DNA of 64,000 bases from Natrialba chahannaoensis JCM 10990 (GCF_000337135.1 NZ_AOIN01000059.1:62001-126000), one strand, 5' to 3'. Counted from the first letter of the stretch, positions 43,349 to 52,035 are shown. Numbers and translations are program-made. Notes: generated by a model from the letters alone, not told the origin.

Positions 43349-43732
43349 TCAGTCGTCCTCCTGGACCGCGTTGGCGAGGTCAAGGAGTTCAAAGACGGCG
43401 GTGTCAGCGATGCGGTAATAACTCCATTTCCCTTTCTTGCGGGACTTGACCAATCCTGCGTCTTTCAGTTTCCGGAGATGCGTCGCAACCGTTGATTGTG
43501 GAGCATCGAGAATTACCTGTAACTCACAGCCACAGCACTCAGATTCACGGAGCGCATTGAGAACTCGGAGTCGATCTGTATTCCCGAGGGCCTTGAAAAC
43601 GTCCACTTGGCCGGTAACGTCCTGCTCAGATGGTTTGATTTGTTGTAAGTCAGCGACTCGTTCGTCTGGATTATCGTAGAGGCGATCAAGTGCGTCGTAG
43701 GCGTCGTCCGGTGGTGATGTGTTTCCAGTCAT
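43349..43732 (-). CDS. ArsR/SmtB-family regulator
   Basis: A 127-aa regulator. The winged helix is clear: [20 protein letters not shown], then [20 protein letters not shown] and [20 protein letters not shown] and [14 protein letters not shown]. The Cys cluster ECCGCEL at the start of the DNA-binding region is a candidate metalloid or metal sensing site, like the CxC of ArsR. It sits 2 bp before the ArsP-type gene and 21 bp after the CC-repeat gene, and probably autoregulates this three-gene operon. Confidence 0.88.
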   Translation of the reverse strand: MTGNTSPPDDAYDALDRLYDNPDERVADLQQIKPSEQDVTGQVDVFKALGNTDRLRVLNALRESECCGCELQVILDAPQSTVATHLRKLKDAGLVKSRKKGKWSYYRIADTAVFELLDLANAVQEDD

Positions 43733-43753
43733 ATCGTGTGTTTCTGAGTTGAA

Positions 43754-44005
43754 TTATTCACAGCAACGATCCGATCCGTCGGCTCCCGATGCAGATTCTA
43801 CGTCTTCGGTTTGAGAGCCACAGCAGTCCGATCCACTATCTGATTCAGAACCTACGTCTTCGGTTTGGGGACCACAGCAATCCGATTCACCGCTCGATTC
43901 AGATCCTATTTCTTCGATATGAGGCCCACAGCAATCCGACTCACTATCTTGCTCGTAACGATTTGAAAGGCGATTCCAGAGGCGTTCGGGTAGGCTTTGA
44001 GCCAT
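43754..44005 (-). CDS. Small CC-repeat acidic protein (candidate metal/metalloid binder)
   Basis: An 83-aa protein. A helical, slightly amphipathic start (MAQSLPERLWNRLSNRYEQD) is followed by three imperfect repeats, SDCCGPHIEEIGSES, SDCCGPQTEDVGSES and SDCCGSQTEDVESAS, and a last RCCE end. It thus has four Cys pairs in an acidic Ser/Asp background and no other Cys. It is the first gene of the ArsR-ArsP-type operon, behind a clear leaderless promoter. I know no named family. A role as soft-metal or arsenic buffer or as donor to the permease is inference. Confidence 0.75.
   Translation of the reverse strand: MAQSLPERLWNRLSNRYEQDSESDCCGPHIEEIGSESSGESDCCGPQTEDVGSESDSGSDCCGSQTEDVESASGADGSDRCCE
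43800..43960. repeat. Threefold imperfect tandem repeat inside the CC-repeat gene
   Basis: DNA units containing CTTCGGTTTG then CCACAGCA(A/G)TCCGA recur about every 60 bases (around 43801, 43858 and 43913). They encode the DCCG-type repeats. The similarity at DNA level indicates recent internal duplication. Confidence 0.7.
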
Positions 44006-44312
44006 TACATCAAATTGTATTTCTACGATCTGTATAAGGCTTTGGGTAATGGGATGCCAACCAATTTGCTATGTGAAAACATGCAACACTAATTTGTAGT
44101 TAGCACCTCGTGACCTCCGTCACAGCACCGAGCTCGTCATAGATTCACTAGTATTCGCAACGCTAGGCACCCCAATTCAATATAGCACTATCTGGTTTAC
44201 TAGGTCTAAACTGAACACTGCTTCCAATCGAACAACAACAAAACAATTCAGGACAACAACACTTACCACCCAAGATATTGTTCTACTCCGATAGACGACT
44301 GGCTGATAGCCG
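44006..44312. other. AT-rich gene-free gap between divergent genes
   Basis: This gap is AT-richer than most of the window and has no plausible gene. It contains the promoter of the CC-repeat operon at its left end, a small hairpin GTGAC-ctcc-GTCAC near 44110, and presumably the DnaJ gene promoter at its right end. Confidence 0.55.
44031..44037 (-). promoter_or_regulatory. TATA-like box of the CC-repeat/ArsR/ArsP operon
   Basis: On the minus strand the sequence reads agccttataca, centred about 29 nt upstream of ATG 44005, the expected spacing for a leaderless transcript. It is the only promoter needed for the three-gene operon. Confidence 0.6.
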
Positions 44313-45311
44313 ATGGGTGAAACGTACTACGACGTGCTCGATGTCGAGCCAACCGCCACACAGGACGAACTCGAGTCCGCCTACCGCGAGCGCGTCCTCG
44401 AGACCCATCCGGATCACAACGACGCCCCCGACGCGACCGAGCAGTTCCAGCGTGTCTCGACTGCACGCGAGGTGCTAACCGACGAGGCCGAACGAGCGCA
44501 ATACGATCGCCTCGGGCACGATGCATACGCTCGCTCCCAAGATAGCGGTCCCGAAACGCAGGCAGGGTACGCGAGTACGAACGCCGCGACAACAGCAGAG
44601 CAGCAAACGAGACAGGAGACGAATCGCGGCCGCCGAGCGGGGCAGCGGCGGACTCGCGACTGGTCGTTCGAGGAGATTCGCCAGGAGGCTGAACGGGAGC
44701 AGGCGCGGTCCCAATCTGGGTCGCGGTCCAGTTCTCGGGCCGGCTCTCGGTCTCGATCCCGGTCTGGTTCCCATAGTCAGCACACGAACGACACCCAGCA
44801 CAGCAAACAGACACAGCACCAGCACGACCAGACCCGAACCACCACAGGAACAACGAGCACAGGACCTGAATCAGGAGGATCAGCAACTCAGACGGACAGT
44901 ACAGCCGACGCCGACACCAATGTCGACTTTCAGTATGCCGTCCACGACTGGAACGACGAGGTGGAACTCGAGTGGCAGGGACGAACGCTCGACCACCAGA
45001 CTGTCGTCGGGCTCGCCTGCATCTGGTTACTCTACCCGGCGTTCATCTATGCGAGCCTGACGCCGACGTTTCCAACGAGTGCCAATGCAATCGTCGCCGT
45101 CTGTACGCTCGGACTCGTCGCCTACCTGCTGACACTGCCCCGAATCGCAGCCGGCATCTTCGGTTCGTGGAGTCTGCTCGTGTCAGTTGCGCTTCTCACG
45201 ATCGAGGCGATTCCGATCGCCGTGCTGTCGATCTACGGCTTTCTCACGCTCGCGGGTGTCTGGGTGCCGTTCGGGTATGCGCTCGCCGTCTGGTGGGTGT
45301 TGCGGCCCTGA
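44313..45311 (+). CDS. DnaJ-domain membrane protein
   Basis: A 332-aa protein. Residues ~4-68 form a J domain (YYDVLDVEPTATQDELESAY, HPD motif in ETHPDHND, ending AQYDRLGHDAYARS). Residues ~75-200 are a long low-complexity linker rich in Gln, Arg, Ser and Thr (SRSRSRSGSHSQH). The last ~110 residues hold about four hydrophobic segments (GLACIWLLYPAFIYA, AIVAVCTLGLVAYLL). It therefore looks like a membrane-anchored J protein that recruits DnaK at the membrane. It is the only + strand gene in the men region and separates menD from the ArsP operon. Confidence 0.85.
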   Translation: MGETYYDVLDVEPTATQDELESAYRERVLETHPDHNDAPDATEQFQRVSTAREVLTDEAERAQYDRLGHDAYARSQDSGPETQAGYASTNAATTAEQQTRQETNRGRRAGQRRTRDWSFEEIRQEAEREQARSQSGSRSSSRAGSRSRSRSGSHSQHTNDTQHSKQTQHQHDQTRTTTGTTSTGPESGGSATQTDSTADADTNVDFQYAVHDWNDEVELEWQGRTLDHQTVVGLACIWLLYPAFIYASLTPTFPTSANAIVAVCTLGLVAYLLTLPRIAAGIFGSWSLLVSVALLTIEAIPIAVLSIYGFLTLAGVWVPFGYALAVWWVLRP

Positions 45312-45341
45312 CCCTGCACATCAGAATTCTAAAATTACGCG

Positions 45342-47192
45342 CTAGTCGTCATCTGCGCCGACCGCAGCCCGAACCGCCGCATCTAGCTCCTCGCGCCGCC
45401 GGTGGCTCGCTGCCGAGTCGAACTCGACCGAAAGCACCTGCGTTCCCTCACTCGCGAGCGACTGCCGATACGCGTCCTCGAAATCCGTCGTCGTCACGCG
45501 TTCGAACTCGAGTTCGTACAGTTCTGCGAGCGCGTCGAACTCGAGTCCGTGGGGCGTTTTGAACTGCGACGTAAACGGCGGGTCGAACTCCTCGACGGGG
45601 AGTTTGTGGAAGATTCCACCGCCGTCGTTGTCCAACAGGACGATTGTTGCGTCGACGCCGCAGCGCTCCAGTGCCAGCAGGCCGTTCGAATCGTGGTAGA
45701 ACGCGAGGTCGCCGGTGACGAGCACGAGCGGCTCGTCGGTCGCGCTGCCGGCTCCGAGTGCCGAACTCGTGATGCCGTCGATACCGCTCGCACCGCGGTT
45801 TGCGAGAACCGTGAGATCCGCTTCGCGTGGGCGACCGAAACGGTCGCCGTCCCGGATCGGCATGCTGTTCGAAACGAAAACCGTCGCCGGGTCCGGAGCC
45901 GCCTCGAAGACGGAGGTGAGGATCGCGCCCTCGAACGGCGTGGACTCGAGTGCCTCATCCGTGCACGCGTCGTCGCGGTGGGTCCAGTGGATGTGTTCGG
46001 CCTCGGCGAAGCGGGTTCGCCAGCCACTCTCGCTGGCGGCAGTGCTGGTGGTACTGGTGCTAGTTCTGGTACTGGTATCTACGAGTTCGTCGGCTAGCGT
46101 CCCGAAAACCGCACCAGGTTCGGCAGCGACCAGATCAGTGGTGGTGAACGTCGCCTCGCGCCACGCACCAGCGGGATCAAGCAGGAACTGCCGCGTATCG
46201 GCATCTCGGAGGAAGTGCCGGAGCCGTTTCGAGGTTGGTGAGGCACCGAATCTGAGGACGGCGTCAGGTGCTGGCAGTTCGTCGATGTAGCCGTCGTAGC
46301 CACCGTAGATCGGCTGCGTGTCGGAGGCAGATCCGTCAGGGGCGACGTGCGGACCAAACCGAAGATTCGAGAGTGGATCCGCGAGCACCGGCGCACCGAC
46401 CGCATCCGCGACGGCGACGACGTCGGCGGGGTCCAGCTGAGACAGTGACAGTGTCACCGGATCCGCAGGCCCCGCGACGATAAGCGGGCGCGCGGCCGAC
46501 TCAAGTACCGCCCGAAGCGAGTCGACATCGGTGGCGTTGACCGTCCCCCGCTCTAGCTCCCGTGTCTCGACGAACGCACCGTCGCGACCGCGTCCAGCAA
46601 GCGTCTCGGAGAACGCATCTGGAACGGACTCGAGTCCGTCAGTTTCGATCGGCTCGAGTGGCTTCCGGAAGGGGCAGTTGAGGTGGACGGGGCCGGGTTC
46701 GGAGACAGTCGTCTCGAGGAGCGCGCGTGCGGCGCTCGTCCGAAGACTGCGAACGGTTCGCTCGCTCGCTTCGGGAACGGGGAGTTCGGCGTGCCAGCGG
46801 ACGGCGTCACCGTAGAGGTCGAGCTGGTCGACGGTCTGATTTGCGCCGCTGTCGCGTAGCTCTGGCGGGCGGTCGGCCGTGAGTACGAGCATCGGGACGC
46901 GGGCCTGGTCGGCCTCGATGACGGCGGGATGGAAGTTCGCCGCCGCCGTGCCCGAGGTGCAGACGAGCGCCGTTGGCTCGCCGGTTCGGCGCGCGCGTCC
47001 GAGTGCGAAGAAGGCTGCCGAGCGTTCATCCAGGTGCGAGAAGACCTCAATCCCCGGGTGCTCGGCGAATGCGATGGTCAGCGGCGTCGACCGGCTCCCC
47101 GGTGCGAGACAAACCGCCTCGAGCCCGCCCGCCGCGAGTTCGTCGACGAGAATGCGACCCCAGAGCGTCGCGCGATTTGGGTGAGTCGTCAT
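45342..47192 (-). CDS. menD: SEPHCHC synthase (MenD)
   Basis: A 616-aa ThDP-dependent enzyme that adds succinic semialdehyde to isochorismate. N-terminal pyrimidine-binding domain (VCLAPGSRSTPLTIAFAEHP, LVCTSGTAAANFHPAVIEA), central domain (LSQLDPADVVAVADAVGAPV), and C-terminal diphosphate-binding domain with LVTGDLAFYHDSNGLLAL and LLDNDGGGIFHKLP. A Ser/Thr-rich insert (STRTSTSTTSTAAS) near 46030-46080 lies between the second and third domains. Its start overlaps the menF stop by 4 bp. Confidence 0.95.
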   Translation of the reverse strand: MTTHPNRATLWGRILVDELAAGGLEAVCLAPGSRSTPLTIAFAEHPGIEVFSHLDERSAAFFALGRARRTGEPTALVCTSGTAAANFHPAVIEADQARVPMLVLTADRPPELRDSGANQTVDQLDLYGDAVRWHAELPVPEASERTVRSLRTSAARALLETTVSEPGPVHLNCPFRKPLEPIETDGLESVPDAFSETLAGRGRDGAFVETRELERGTVNATDVDSLRAVLESAARPLIVAGPADPVTLSLSQLDPADVVAVADAVGAPVLADPLSNLRFGPHVAPDGSASDTQPIYGGYDGYIDELPAPDAVLRFGASPTSKRLRHFLRDADTRQFLLDPAGAWREATFTTTDLVAAEPGAVFGTLADELVDTSTRTSTSTTSTAASESGWRTRFAEAEHIHWTHRDDACTDEALESTPFEGAILTSVFEAAPDPATVFVSNSMPIRDGDRFGRPREADLTVLANRGASGIDGITSSALGAGSATDEPLVLVTGDLAFYHDSNGLLALERCGVDATIVLLDNDGGGIFHKLPVEEFDPPFTSQFKTPHGLEFDALAELYELEFERVTTTDFEDAYRQSLASEGTQVLSVEFDSAASHRRREELDAAVRAAVGADDD

Positions 47193-48814
47193 CGGGGGTA
47201 TGGTCGTTCGCCACCGGTTTCGGTGGCGGCCGAGTCAAGCTGCGTTTCGGACTGGTCCGAACTGGCTTTCTCTGGGCGCAATTCGTCCAGAATCGGCCGG
47301 AACTTGAGCTGTACTTCGTCCCACTCGTCGTGTGGATCACTGTCTGCGACGAGGCCGCTTCCGGCAAACAGCGTCACGCGTTCGTCCGTTGCGACGCCGG
47401 ATCTGAGCGCAACGGCGAACTCACCGTCGCCGTTGCCGTCGAACCAGCCGATCGGCGCAGCGTACCAGCCCCGGTCGAACGGCTCGGTTTCGTGGATCGT
47501 CTCCCAGGCCTGGTCCGGGGGCATGCCGCCAACTGCGGGCGTCGGATGCAGCGCTTCGACGAGTTCGAGCACGTGCGTCACCTCGTCGTCGAGCGTCGCC
47601 TCGATCGGCGTCCGGATGTGTTGGATGGTCGCCAGCCGGCGAATCTGCTGGTCGTCGGTCGTCAGACTGCTGGTCACCGGCGTCAACTGGTCGCGGATCG
47701 CCTCCGCGACGAGGACGTGTTCGTGCTGAACCTTCTCGCAGTCACGGAGCTGGTCGGCGAACTCCTCGTCCGCTTCAGGTGTCTCGCCACGCGGGGCAGA
47801 GCCCGCGAGCGCCTCGGTTTCGACATGCTCTCCGCGTTTCGAAACCAGTCGTTCCGGCGGCGCGCCAAAGAACGTTCCGCTGGCGTCGTGGGAGCCAGCG
47901 TGGCTGTGGTCGATCAAAAACCGATAACAGTTCGGATACCGCCGTCGCAGCCGTTCAAGCGTCGCCGGCACGTCGATCTCGGCGTCGAGCCCAACTGACA
48001 GCGACTGGGCGAGTACGACCTTCCGAAGCGTCGTCGTCTCGATGCGCTCGATCGCGTCTTCGACCTGCTCGACCCACGCCGCGCGCGAGGTCGTCCGTTC
48101 GGTGTCGGTGACGCCCGGCGGCGACCCACTCGAGCGCATCGCGGGGAAACTCGAGTCCGCCAGTCGATCGTGCCAGTCGTCTAGGCGCTGGGTTGCGGTG
48201 TCGGCGTCCAGGCTGACTGCCGTGAGCCACGTCGTCTCGTCGCTCCGGACGACGAGCACCTGCGGAACGACGAACGAGGCGGCGGTGAAGCCGTGCCACG
48301 GCGCGGTGGTGGGTGTGGCGTCTGTGGCGGAGTCCGACTCTCTATCTGTATCTGAGTCTGTAGCTGTATTGGCACTACTCTCGAACGAATCGTGAAACGA
48401 CAACCCACCGAACGCTCGCGGGCGGGCCACTGCCGGCCCGTCGTACTCGAGTGCCTCGAACGTTCGGGCGGCCTGTTCGCGAACGTCGTCGAATCGGGTC
48501 GGACCGGTTGCGGTGAATCGGGCGGCGACGCCGCGGCCGACGATCTCGAGTCCGTCGGGGGTGGCCCACTGGATGCGGGGCTCGTGGCGGGTGTGAGTGG
48601 CAGTGTCAGTGTCCGTATCGGTACCGATGTCAATATCGATATCCGCGTCCAGCAGTGCCCCAAAGGAGATGTCCGCAGCCGCGTCAGTAAGTTCGCGACT
48701 CCGACTGCAGAGGGACGATGGGATTGGGGGTGTGCGGTCGTGATCATGATCGCGATCACGATCGTGAGACGGTGCAGTTCCCGCCAGTTCCCCCTCGCCC
48801 GGCGTACGATTCAT
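47189..48814 (-). CDS. menF: Isochorismate synthase (MenF)
   Basis: A 541-aa chorismate-binding enzyme converting chorismate to isochorismate, the first committed menaquinone step. The C-terminal catalytic part shows [54 protein letters not shown] and [16 protein letters not shown]. The N-terminal third holds three low-complexity insertions ([28 protein letters not shown] and [18 protein letters not shown]) made of repeated DNA. It is cotranscribed with menD. It is longer than bacterial MenF (about 430 aa) mainly because of these inserts. Confidence 0.93.
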   Translation of the reverse strand: MNRTPGEGELAGTAPSHDRDRDHDHDRTPPIPSSLCSRSRELTDAAADISFGALLDADIDIDIGTDTDTDTATHTRHEPRIQWATPDGLEIVGRGVAARFTATGPTRFDDVREQAARTFEALEYDGPAVARPRAFGGLSFHDSFESSANTATDSDTDRESDSATDATPTTAPWHGFTAASFVVPQVLVVRSDETTWLTAVSLDADTATQRLDDWHDRLADSSFPAMRSSGSPPGVTDTERTTSRAAWVEQVEDAIERIETTTLRKVVLAQSLSVGLDAEIDVPATLERLRRRYPNCYRFLIDHSHAGSHDASGTFFGAPPERLVSKRGEHVETEALAGSAPRGETPEADEEFADQLRDCEKVQHEHVLVAEAIRDQLTPVTSSLTTDDQQIRRLATIQHIRTPIEATLDDEVTHVLELVEALHPTPAVGGMPPDQAWETIHETEPFDRGWYAAPIGWFDGNGDGEFAVALRSGVATDERVTLFAGSGLVADSDPHDEWDEVQLKFRPILDELRPEKASSDQSETQLDSAATETGGERPYPR

Positions 48815-48846
48815 CGAGCACAGTTCAGGACCGACGCGCCTTCAGC

Positions 48847-49485
48847 CTAACTATATCGCTCCTCTTGCCACGGGTTCGCCGTCTCGGAGTAGCCGCGTCG
48901 TTCCCAGTAGCCGAGTTCGGGTTCAGTAAGGAACTCGACTCCGTCGACCCACTTCGCGCCCTTGTAGGCGTACTTGTGCGGGGTGACGACCCGGAGCGGG
49001 CCGCCGTGGTCGGCAGGGAGGGCCTCGCCATCGTACGCCCACGCGAACAGAACCTCCTCGCGCATGCAGTCCTCGAGTGGCAGGTCCGTCGTGTAGTTAT
49101 CGAGTGCGGAGAACATAATGTGGACGGCGTCGTCGTCGACACCGGCCAGGTCGGCGAGAGCGGGGAATGGAACGCCGGTGAACTCGCAATCGAACTTGCT
49201 CCAGCCGGTGACACAGTGGAAGTCCTGACGCTGGGTTTCACTCGGTAGGTCGCGAAACTCGCCCCACGACAGCGAGAGTTCGGTCTCGACGGCACCGGTG
49301 ACGGTGAACTCCCAGGTATCAGGGTCCCAGTCAGGCGTGCCGCTCTTCGAAAGGACGGGGAAGGCAGTCGTTTCGCGCTGGCCGGCAGGGAGTCGGTCGT
49401 CGCCAAACTCGTGGTAGAGGTCGGTTACGTCTCGGACGGACGTGTTGGCGTCGCCGTCTGTCGTCTCGGTCGACTCCGTGGTCAT
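48847..49485 (-). CDS. Molybdopterin-dependent oxidoreductase, sulfite oxidase family
   Basis: A 212-aa Moco-domain protein. The presumed molybdenum-ligating Cys is in DFHCVTGWSKFDCEFTGVPF, followed by LPLEDCMREEVLFAWAYDGE and ADHGGPLRVVTPHKYAYKGAKWV, typical of the sulfite oxidase/YedY fold. It lacks the dimerisation domain and, unlike MsrP (YedY), shows no Tat signal, so it is cytoplasmic. Substrate unknown; relatives act on sulfite or methionine sulfoxide. Start at ATG 49485. Confidence 0.9.
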   Translation of the reverse strand: MTTESTETTDGDANTSVRDVTDLYHEFGDDRLPAGQRETTAFPVLSKSGTPDWDPDTWEFTVTGAVETELSLSWGEFRDLPSETQRQDFHCVTGWSKFDCEFTGVPFPALADLAGVDDDAVHIMFSALDNYTTDLPLEDCMREEVLFAWAYDGEALPADHGGPLRVVTPHKYAYKGAKWVDGVEFLTEPELGYWERRGYSETANPWQEERYS

Positions 49486-49733
49486 GGCTGACTCTTCGTG
49501 GCGAGCTACGTAGGTGTGACGCCACGCGGACAGGCATCGACAGGGAAGGCCGACTCAGTTCGCGCTGGCGGCAACCAAAAGCAAGGGACACCGTGGGTGG
49601 ATTAGAGATGACAGCAGGCCGTACGAGCAGCCGGACGAAAACAGAGATTTCCAGGCAGGGAGCGCGGTCGAAACAGTCTGAAACGACGCACGTCGCAGGC
49701 AAGTCGGAGCCTTCCGTTCGAAACCCTCGCCAG

Positions 49734-49757
49734 CACTTAGTACAGTCTCGTCGAGAC
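49734..49757 (+). promoter_or_regulatory. TATA-like box and palindrome before the 49767 gene
   Basis: acttagtac (49734-49742) lies 25-33 nt before ATG 49767. It is followed directly by the inverted repeat GTCTCG-t-CGAGAC (49745-49757), which would cover the transcription start. This could be an operator site. Confidence 0.4.
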
Positions 49758-49766
49758 CATATCCGT

Positions 49767-50066
49767 ATGGCGAGCAAACAGCAAATGACAGAACGGGACG
49801 TCTCCAAAGAGTCAGCAGAGGCAGTTGGCGAACAGGCCCTTGGGCCCGCGTTCCTCGCGGCAGCGGCGTCCGTCGGCCTCTCGTGGTACTATTTCTTCAT
49901 GCGCGGGGACCGCGAGCGAGGACTGTTTGTCGGCCTCTGGCCGCCAACGATCCTCGCGTTCGCGAGCTACTTCAACCAGCGGAAGATGCGCCAGCAACTC
50001 AACAGCATCACGCAGCCAGGAACCACAATCAAGAACGCCCTCGATTCGATGATGGGCAACCGATAG
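49767..50066 (+). CDS. Small membrane protein, unknown function
   Basis: A 99-aa protein with a hydrophilic start (MASKQQMTERDVSKESAEAV), two hydrophobic segments (ALGPAFLAAAASVGLSWYYFF and LFVGLWPPTILAFASYF) and a polar tail (RKMRQQLNSITQPGTTIKNA). No family recognised. The upstream frame to 49593 lacks a promoter and is rejected. Confidence 0.75.
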   Translation: MASKQQMTERDVSKESAEAVGEQALGPAFLAAAASVGLSWYYFFMRGDRERGLFVGLWPPTILAFASYFNQRKMRQQLNSITQPGTTIKNALDSMMGNR

Positions 50067-50219
50067 CCTGGTAGCTCACACCTCGACGCTCGACGACCCG
50101 GCCGACCGTCGACTTCCCGATTTTCACACACTCGAACGCCGTTCGACTACCCACTGACACGCTTCTTTCGATACTCGACAGTCCTCTCAGCTAAATCAAC
50201 GCGTACCTGAACCGTCAAA

Positions 50220-50236
50220 AATAGTCGAAAACTATT
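50220..50236. promoter_or_regulatory. Inverted repeat AATAGT-N5-ACTATT
   Basis: A perfect 6-bp inverted repeat with a 5-base spacer, 33-49 bases upstream of the TATA box of the ribbon-helix-helix gene. Its position suggests an operator, perhaps for autoregulation by the encoded RHH protein. Confidence 0.4.
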
Positions 50237-50268
50237 GTTGTGTCGGTCGCTGCAGAGTCCCCGTCAAA

Positions 50269-50277
50269 CCTAAATAC
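50269..50277 (+). promoter_or_regulatory. TATA-like box of the RHH gene
   Basis: cctaaatac lies 24-32 nt before ATG 50301, consistent with a leaderless transcript. Confidence 0.55.
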
Positions 50278-50300
50278 CCCCTCACCGAAAGCCGAATCAG

Positions 50301-50525
50301 ATGCCGAAAGTAGAGATCACAATCCCCGAACACCTCGAGATGCAGATCGCCCAGATGGTCGAGCGCGGCGAGTTCGTCAACCGTGAGGAGGCAATCGAGG
50401 ACCTCCTCTCGACGGGCATTAAAGCCTACAAGACCAGCGGGCCGATGGACGAAGAGGAAGCAGCCGGCGGTACCGGCCTCGAAGACGACGGAATGATGGG
50501 ACACGACGACGAGTACGTCTTCTAA
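50301..50525 (+). CDS. Ribbon-helix-helix (CopG-like) small protein
   Basis: A 74-aa protein. Residues 1-45 form a ribbon-helix-helix: strand KVEITIPEHLEMQIAQMV, then REEAIEDLLSTGIKAY. The remaining ~30 residues are an acidic Gly/Met-rich tail (EEEAAGGTGLEDDGMMGHDD). It is expected to bind DNA as a dimer. A palindrome upstream (50220-50236) is a candidate target. Partner toxin genes are not apparent, so it is probably not an antitoxin. Confidence 0.85.
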   Translation: MPKVEITIPEHLEMQIAQMVERGEFVNREEAIEDLLSTGIKAYKTSGPMDEEEAAGGTGLEDDGMMGHDDEYVF

Positions 50526-50788
50526 TTTCAGTTCGATCATCGACCGAGTGTCAGACGGATAGCAATTCGAACGGTTCGATCCGCGGCTTGCCGCCGACAG
50601 TCACCCGTCTCCTGTTTCGTCTTTCGTGTTCCGCGCTGGTCGCGGATCCACCAACGCACCAAGAGCGATCGGTAGGTGCCGAAGAACAGTTGATGAACAG
50701 GAACAGGAACAGTCAGTGAGCACTGGCAAGTGGCGTTCTACCTGTCAAACTCACCGACCACCATCTCTGAGTCGGCACACCCGTGTTC
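50526..50788. other. Intergenic stretch between convergent small genes
   Basis: About 260 bases without a recognisable gene or strong hairpin. Confidence 0.5.
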
Positions 50789-50986
50789 CTACAGTCCCAT
50801 CGCGACCAGTGGAATCCCAAACGAGATCACGACGCCGACGACCATGACGAGAAAGCCGATGCCAACCGAGCGCGAGGAGTAGTCACTCATCGGTGCAGTC
50901 GTCCGATCGGCTGCGAGGTCGTGGCCGACATCTGCGGCCGAGTCGTGGTCCGCAGCGGGTTCCGTGTCGTCCGTATCGTCTGCCAT
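50789..50986 (-). CDS. Small single-pass membrane protein
   Basis: A 65-aa protein with an acidic Asp/Ala-rich N-terminal half (DDTEPAADHDSAADVGHDL) and one C-terminal hydrophobic helix (SVGIGFLVMVVGVVISFGIP). It resembles uncharacterised haloarchaeal short membrane proteins. An ATG inside at residue 33 (MSDYSSRS) is an alternative start. Function unknown. Confidence 0.7.
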   Translation of the reverse strand: MADDTDDTEPAADHDSAADVGHDLAADRTTAPMSDYSSRSVGIGFLVMVVGVVISFGIPLVAMGL

Positions 50987-51142
50987 ACCTTTGCGTTTCC
51001 GCCTCAGTTCCTTAAAGACAGCTATCGAATTCGTTATTGACGGACCGCTGACCGACCTGCTCCAACAAATCCGAACACGGTCGCGTTACCTGATCCAGTC
51101 TCCTTTACTACGCTGGGTGCAAAGGCTCGGACAAGACCAGCA

Positions 51143-51958
51143 ATGGCACTGACAAAGCGAATCATCCCGTGCATTGACGTTGATCTCGATGAGGACGGGA
51201 ATCCGGCGGTCTACACCGGCGTCCACTTCGAGGACCTGCAATACACTGGCGACCCCGTCGAGATGGCCAAGGCGTACAACGAGTCGGGAGCCGACGAGTT
51301 CGTCTTCCTCGACATCACCGCCTCTGCAGAGGGGCGCGAAACCATGCTCGACGTCGTCAAGCAGGTCGCAGACGAGGTGTTCATCCCGCTTACCGTCGGT
51401 GGCGGCATCCGAACCACCGAGGACATCAAAGAAACCCTCCGCGCCGGCGCGGACAAGGTCTCGATCACGACGGGTGCACTCGAGCGCCCCGAACTCATCA
51501 ACGAGGGTGCGCGCGCGTTCGGCAGCCAGTGTATCGTGATCAGCGTCGACGCCAAACGCCGCTTCGACGAGGGCGGCGAACACTACGTCGAGATCGATGG
51601 CGAATCCTGCTGGTTCGAGTGCACGAAGAAGGGCGGCCGCGAGGGAACCGGAATCGACGTAATCGAGTGGGCCAAGGAGGCCGAATCCCGCGGCGCTGGC
51701 GAGTTGTTCGTCAACTCGATCGATAAGGACGGCACGAAGGACGGCTACGATCTGGCGCTGACGGAGGCGGTCTGTGAGGCTGTCGACACGCCGGTGATCG
51801 CCTCATCCGGCTGTGGCGGCCCGGAAGATATGTACGACGTGTTCACGGAAGCCGGCGCGGACGCTGGTCTCGCAGCGTCAATCTTCCACTTCGACGAGTA
51901 CTCGATCGAGGAGACGAAAGACTACCTCGACGACCACGACGTGCCGGTCCGGTACTGA
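51143..51958 (+). CDS. hisF: Imidazole glycerol phosphate synthase cyclase subunit HisF
   Basis: A 271-aa TIM-barrel enzyme that makes imidazole glycerol phosphate and AICAR in histidine synthesis, with ammonia from HisH (not in this window). The N-terminal [15 protein letters not shown] with the first catalytic Asp, the phosphate-binding [13 protein letters not shown] and the second half with [17 protein letters not shown] (second Asp), then [12 protein letters not shown], are all present. Length is slightly above the bacterial norm. A TATA-like tttacta stretch lies near 51100. Confidence 0.95.
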   Translation: MALTKRIIPCIDVDLDEDGNPAVYTGVHFEDLQYTGDPVEMAKAYNESGADEFVFLDITASAEGRETMLDVVKQVADEVFIPLTVGGGIRTTEDIKETLRAGADKVSITTGALERPELINEGARAFGSQCIVISVDAKRRFDEGGEHYVEIDGESCWFECTKKGGREGTGIDVIEWAKEAESRGAGELFVNSIDKDGTKDGYDLALTEAVCEAVDTPVIASSGCGGPEDMYDVFTEAGADAGLAASIFHFDEYSIEETKDYLDDHDVPVRY

Positions 51959-52004
51959 ACGCGCAGCGCCAGTACCAACGCCAACGCCGCTCGCGTTCAA
52001 TACG

Positions 52005-52012
52005 CTTATATC
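52005..52012 (+). promoter_or_regulatory. TATA-like box supporting the GTG start at 52036
   Basis: cttatatc lies 24-31 nt before GTG 52036, matching a leaderless transcript and so supporting a GTG start codon. Confidence 0.5.
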
Positions 52013-52035
52013 ACCGCGGTCCTGCCCTCCTACCA

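Larger units (their letters stand above)
50067..50300. other. Intergenic stretch with palindrome upstream of the RHH gene
   Basis: No gene seen. It contains the inverted repeat AATAGT-cgaaa-ACTATT (50220-50236) and the TATA box of the following gene. Confidence 0.5.

Noticed and set aside
43754-44005. Metallothionein
   Set aside because: Cys residues are only in CC pairs within an acidic Ser/Asp background, not the CxC/CxxC density of metallothioneins; called a candidate metal binder instead.
50301-50525. Antitoxin of a toxin-antitoxin pair
   Set aside because: The ribbon-helix-helix gene has no adjacent small toxin gene; the next gene is a convergent membrane protein.
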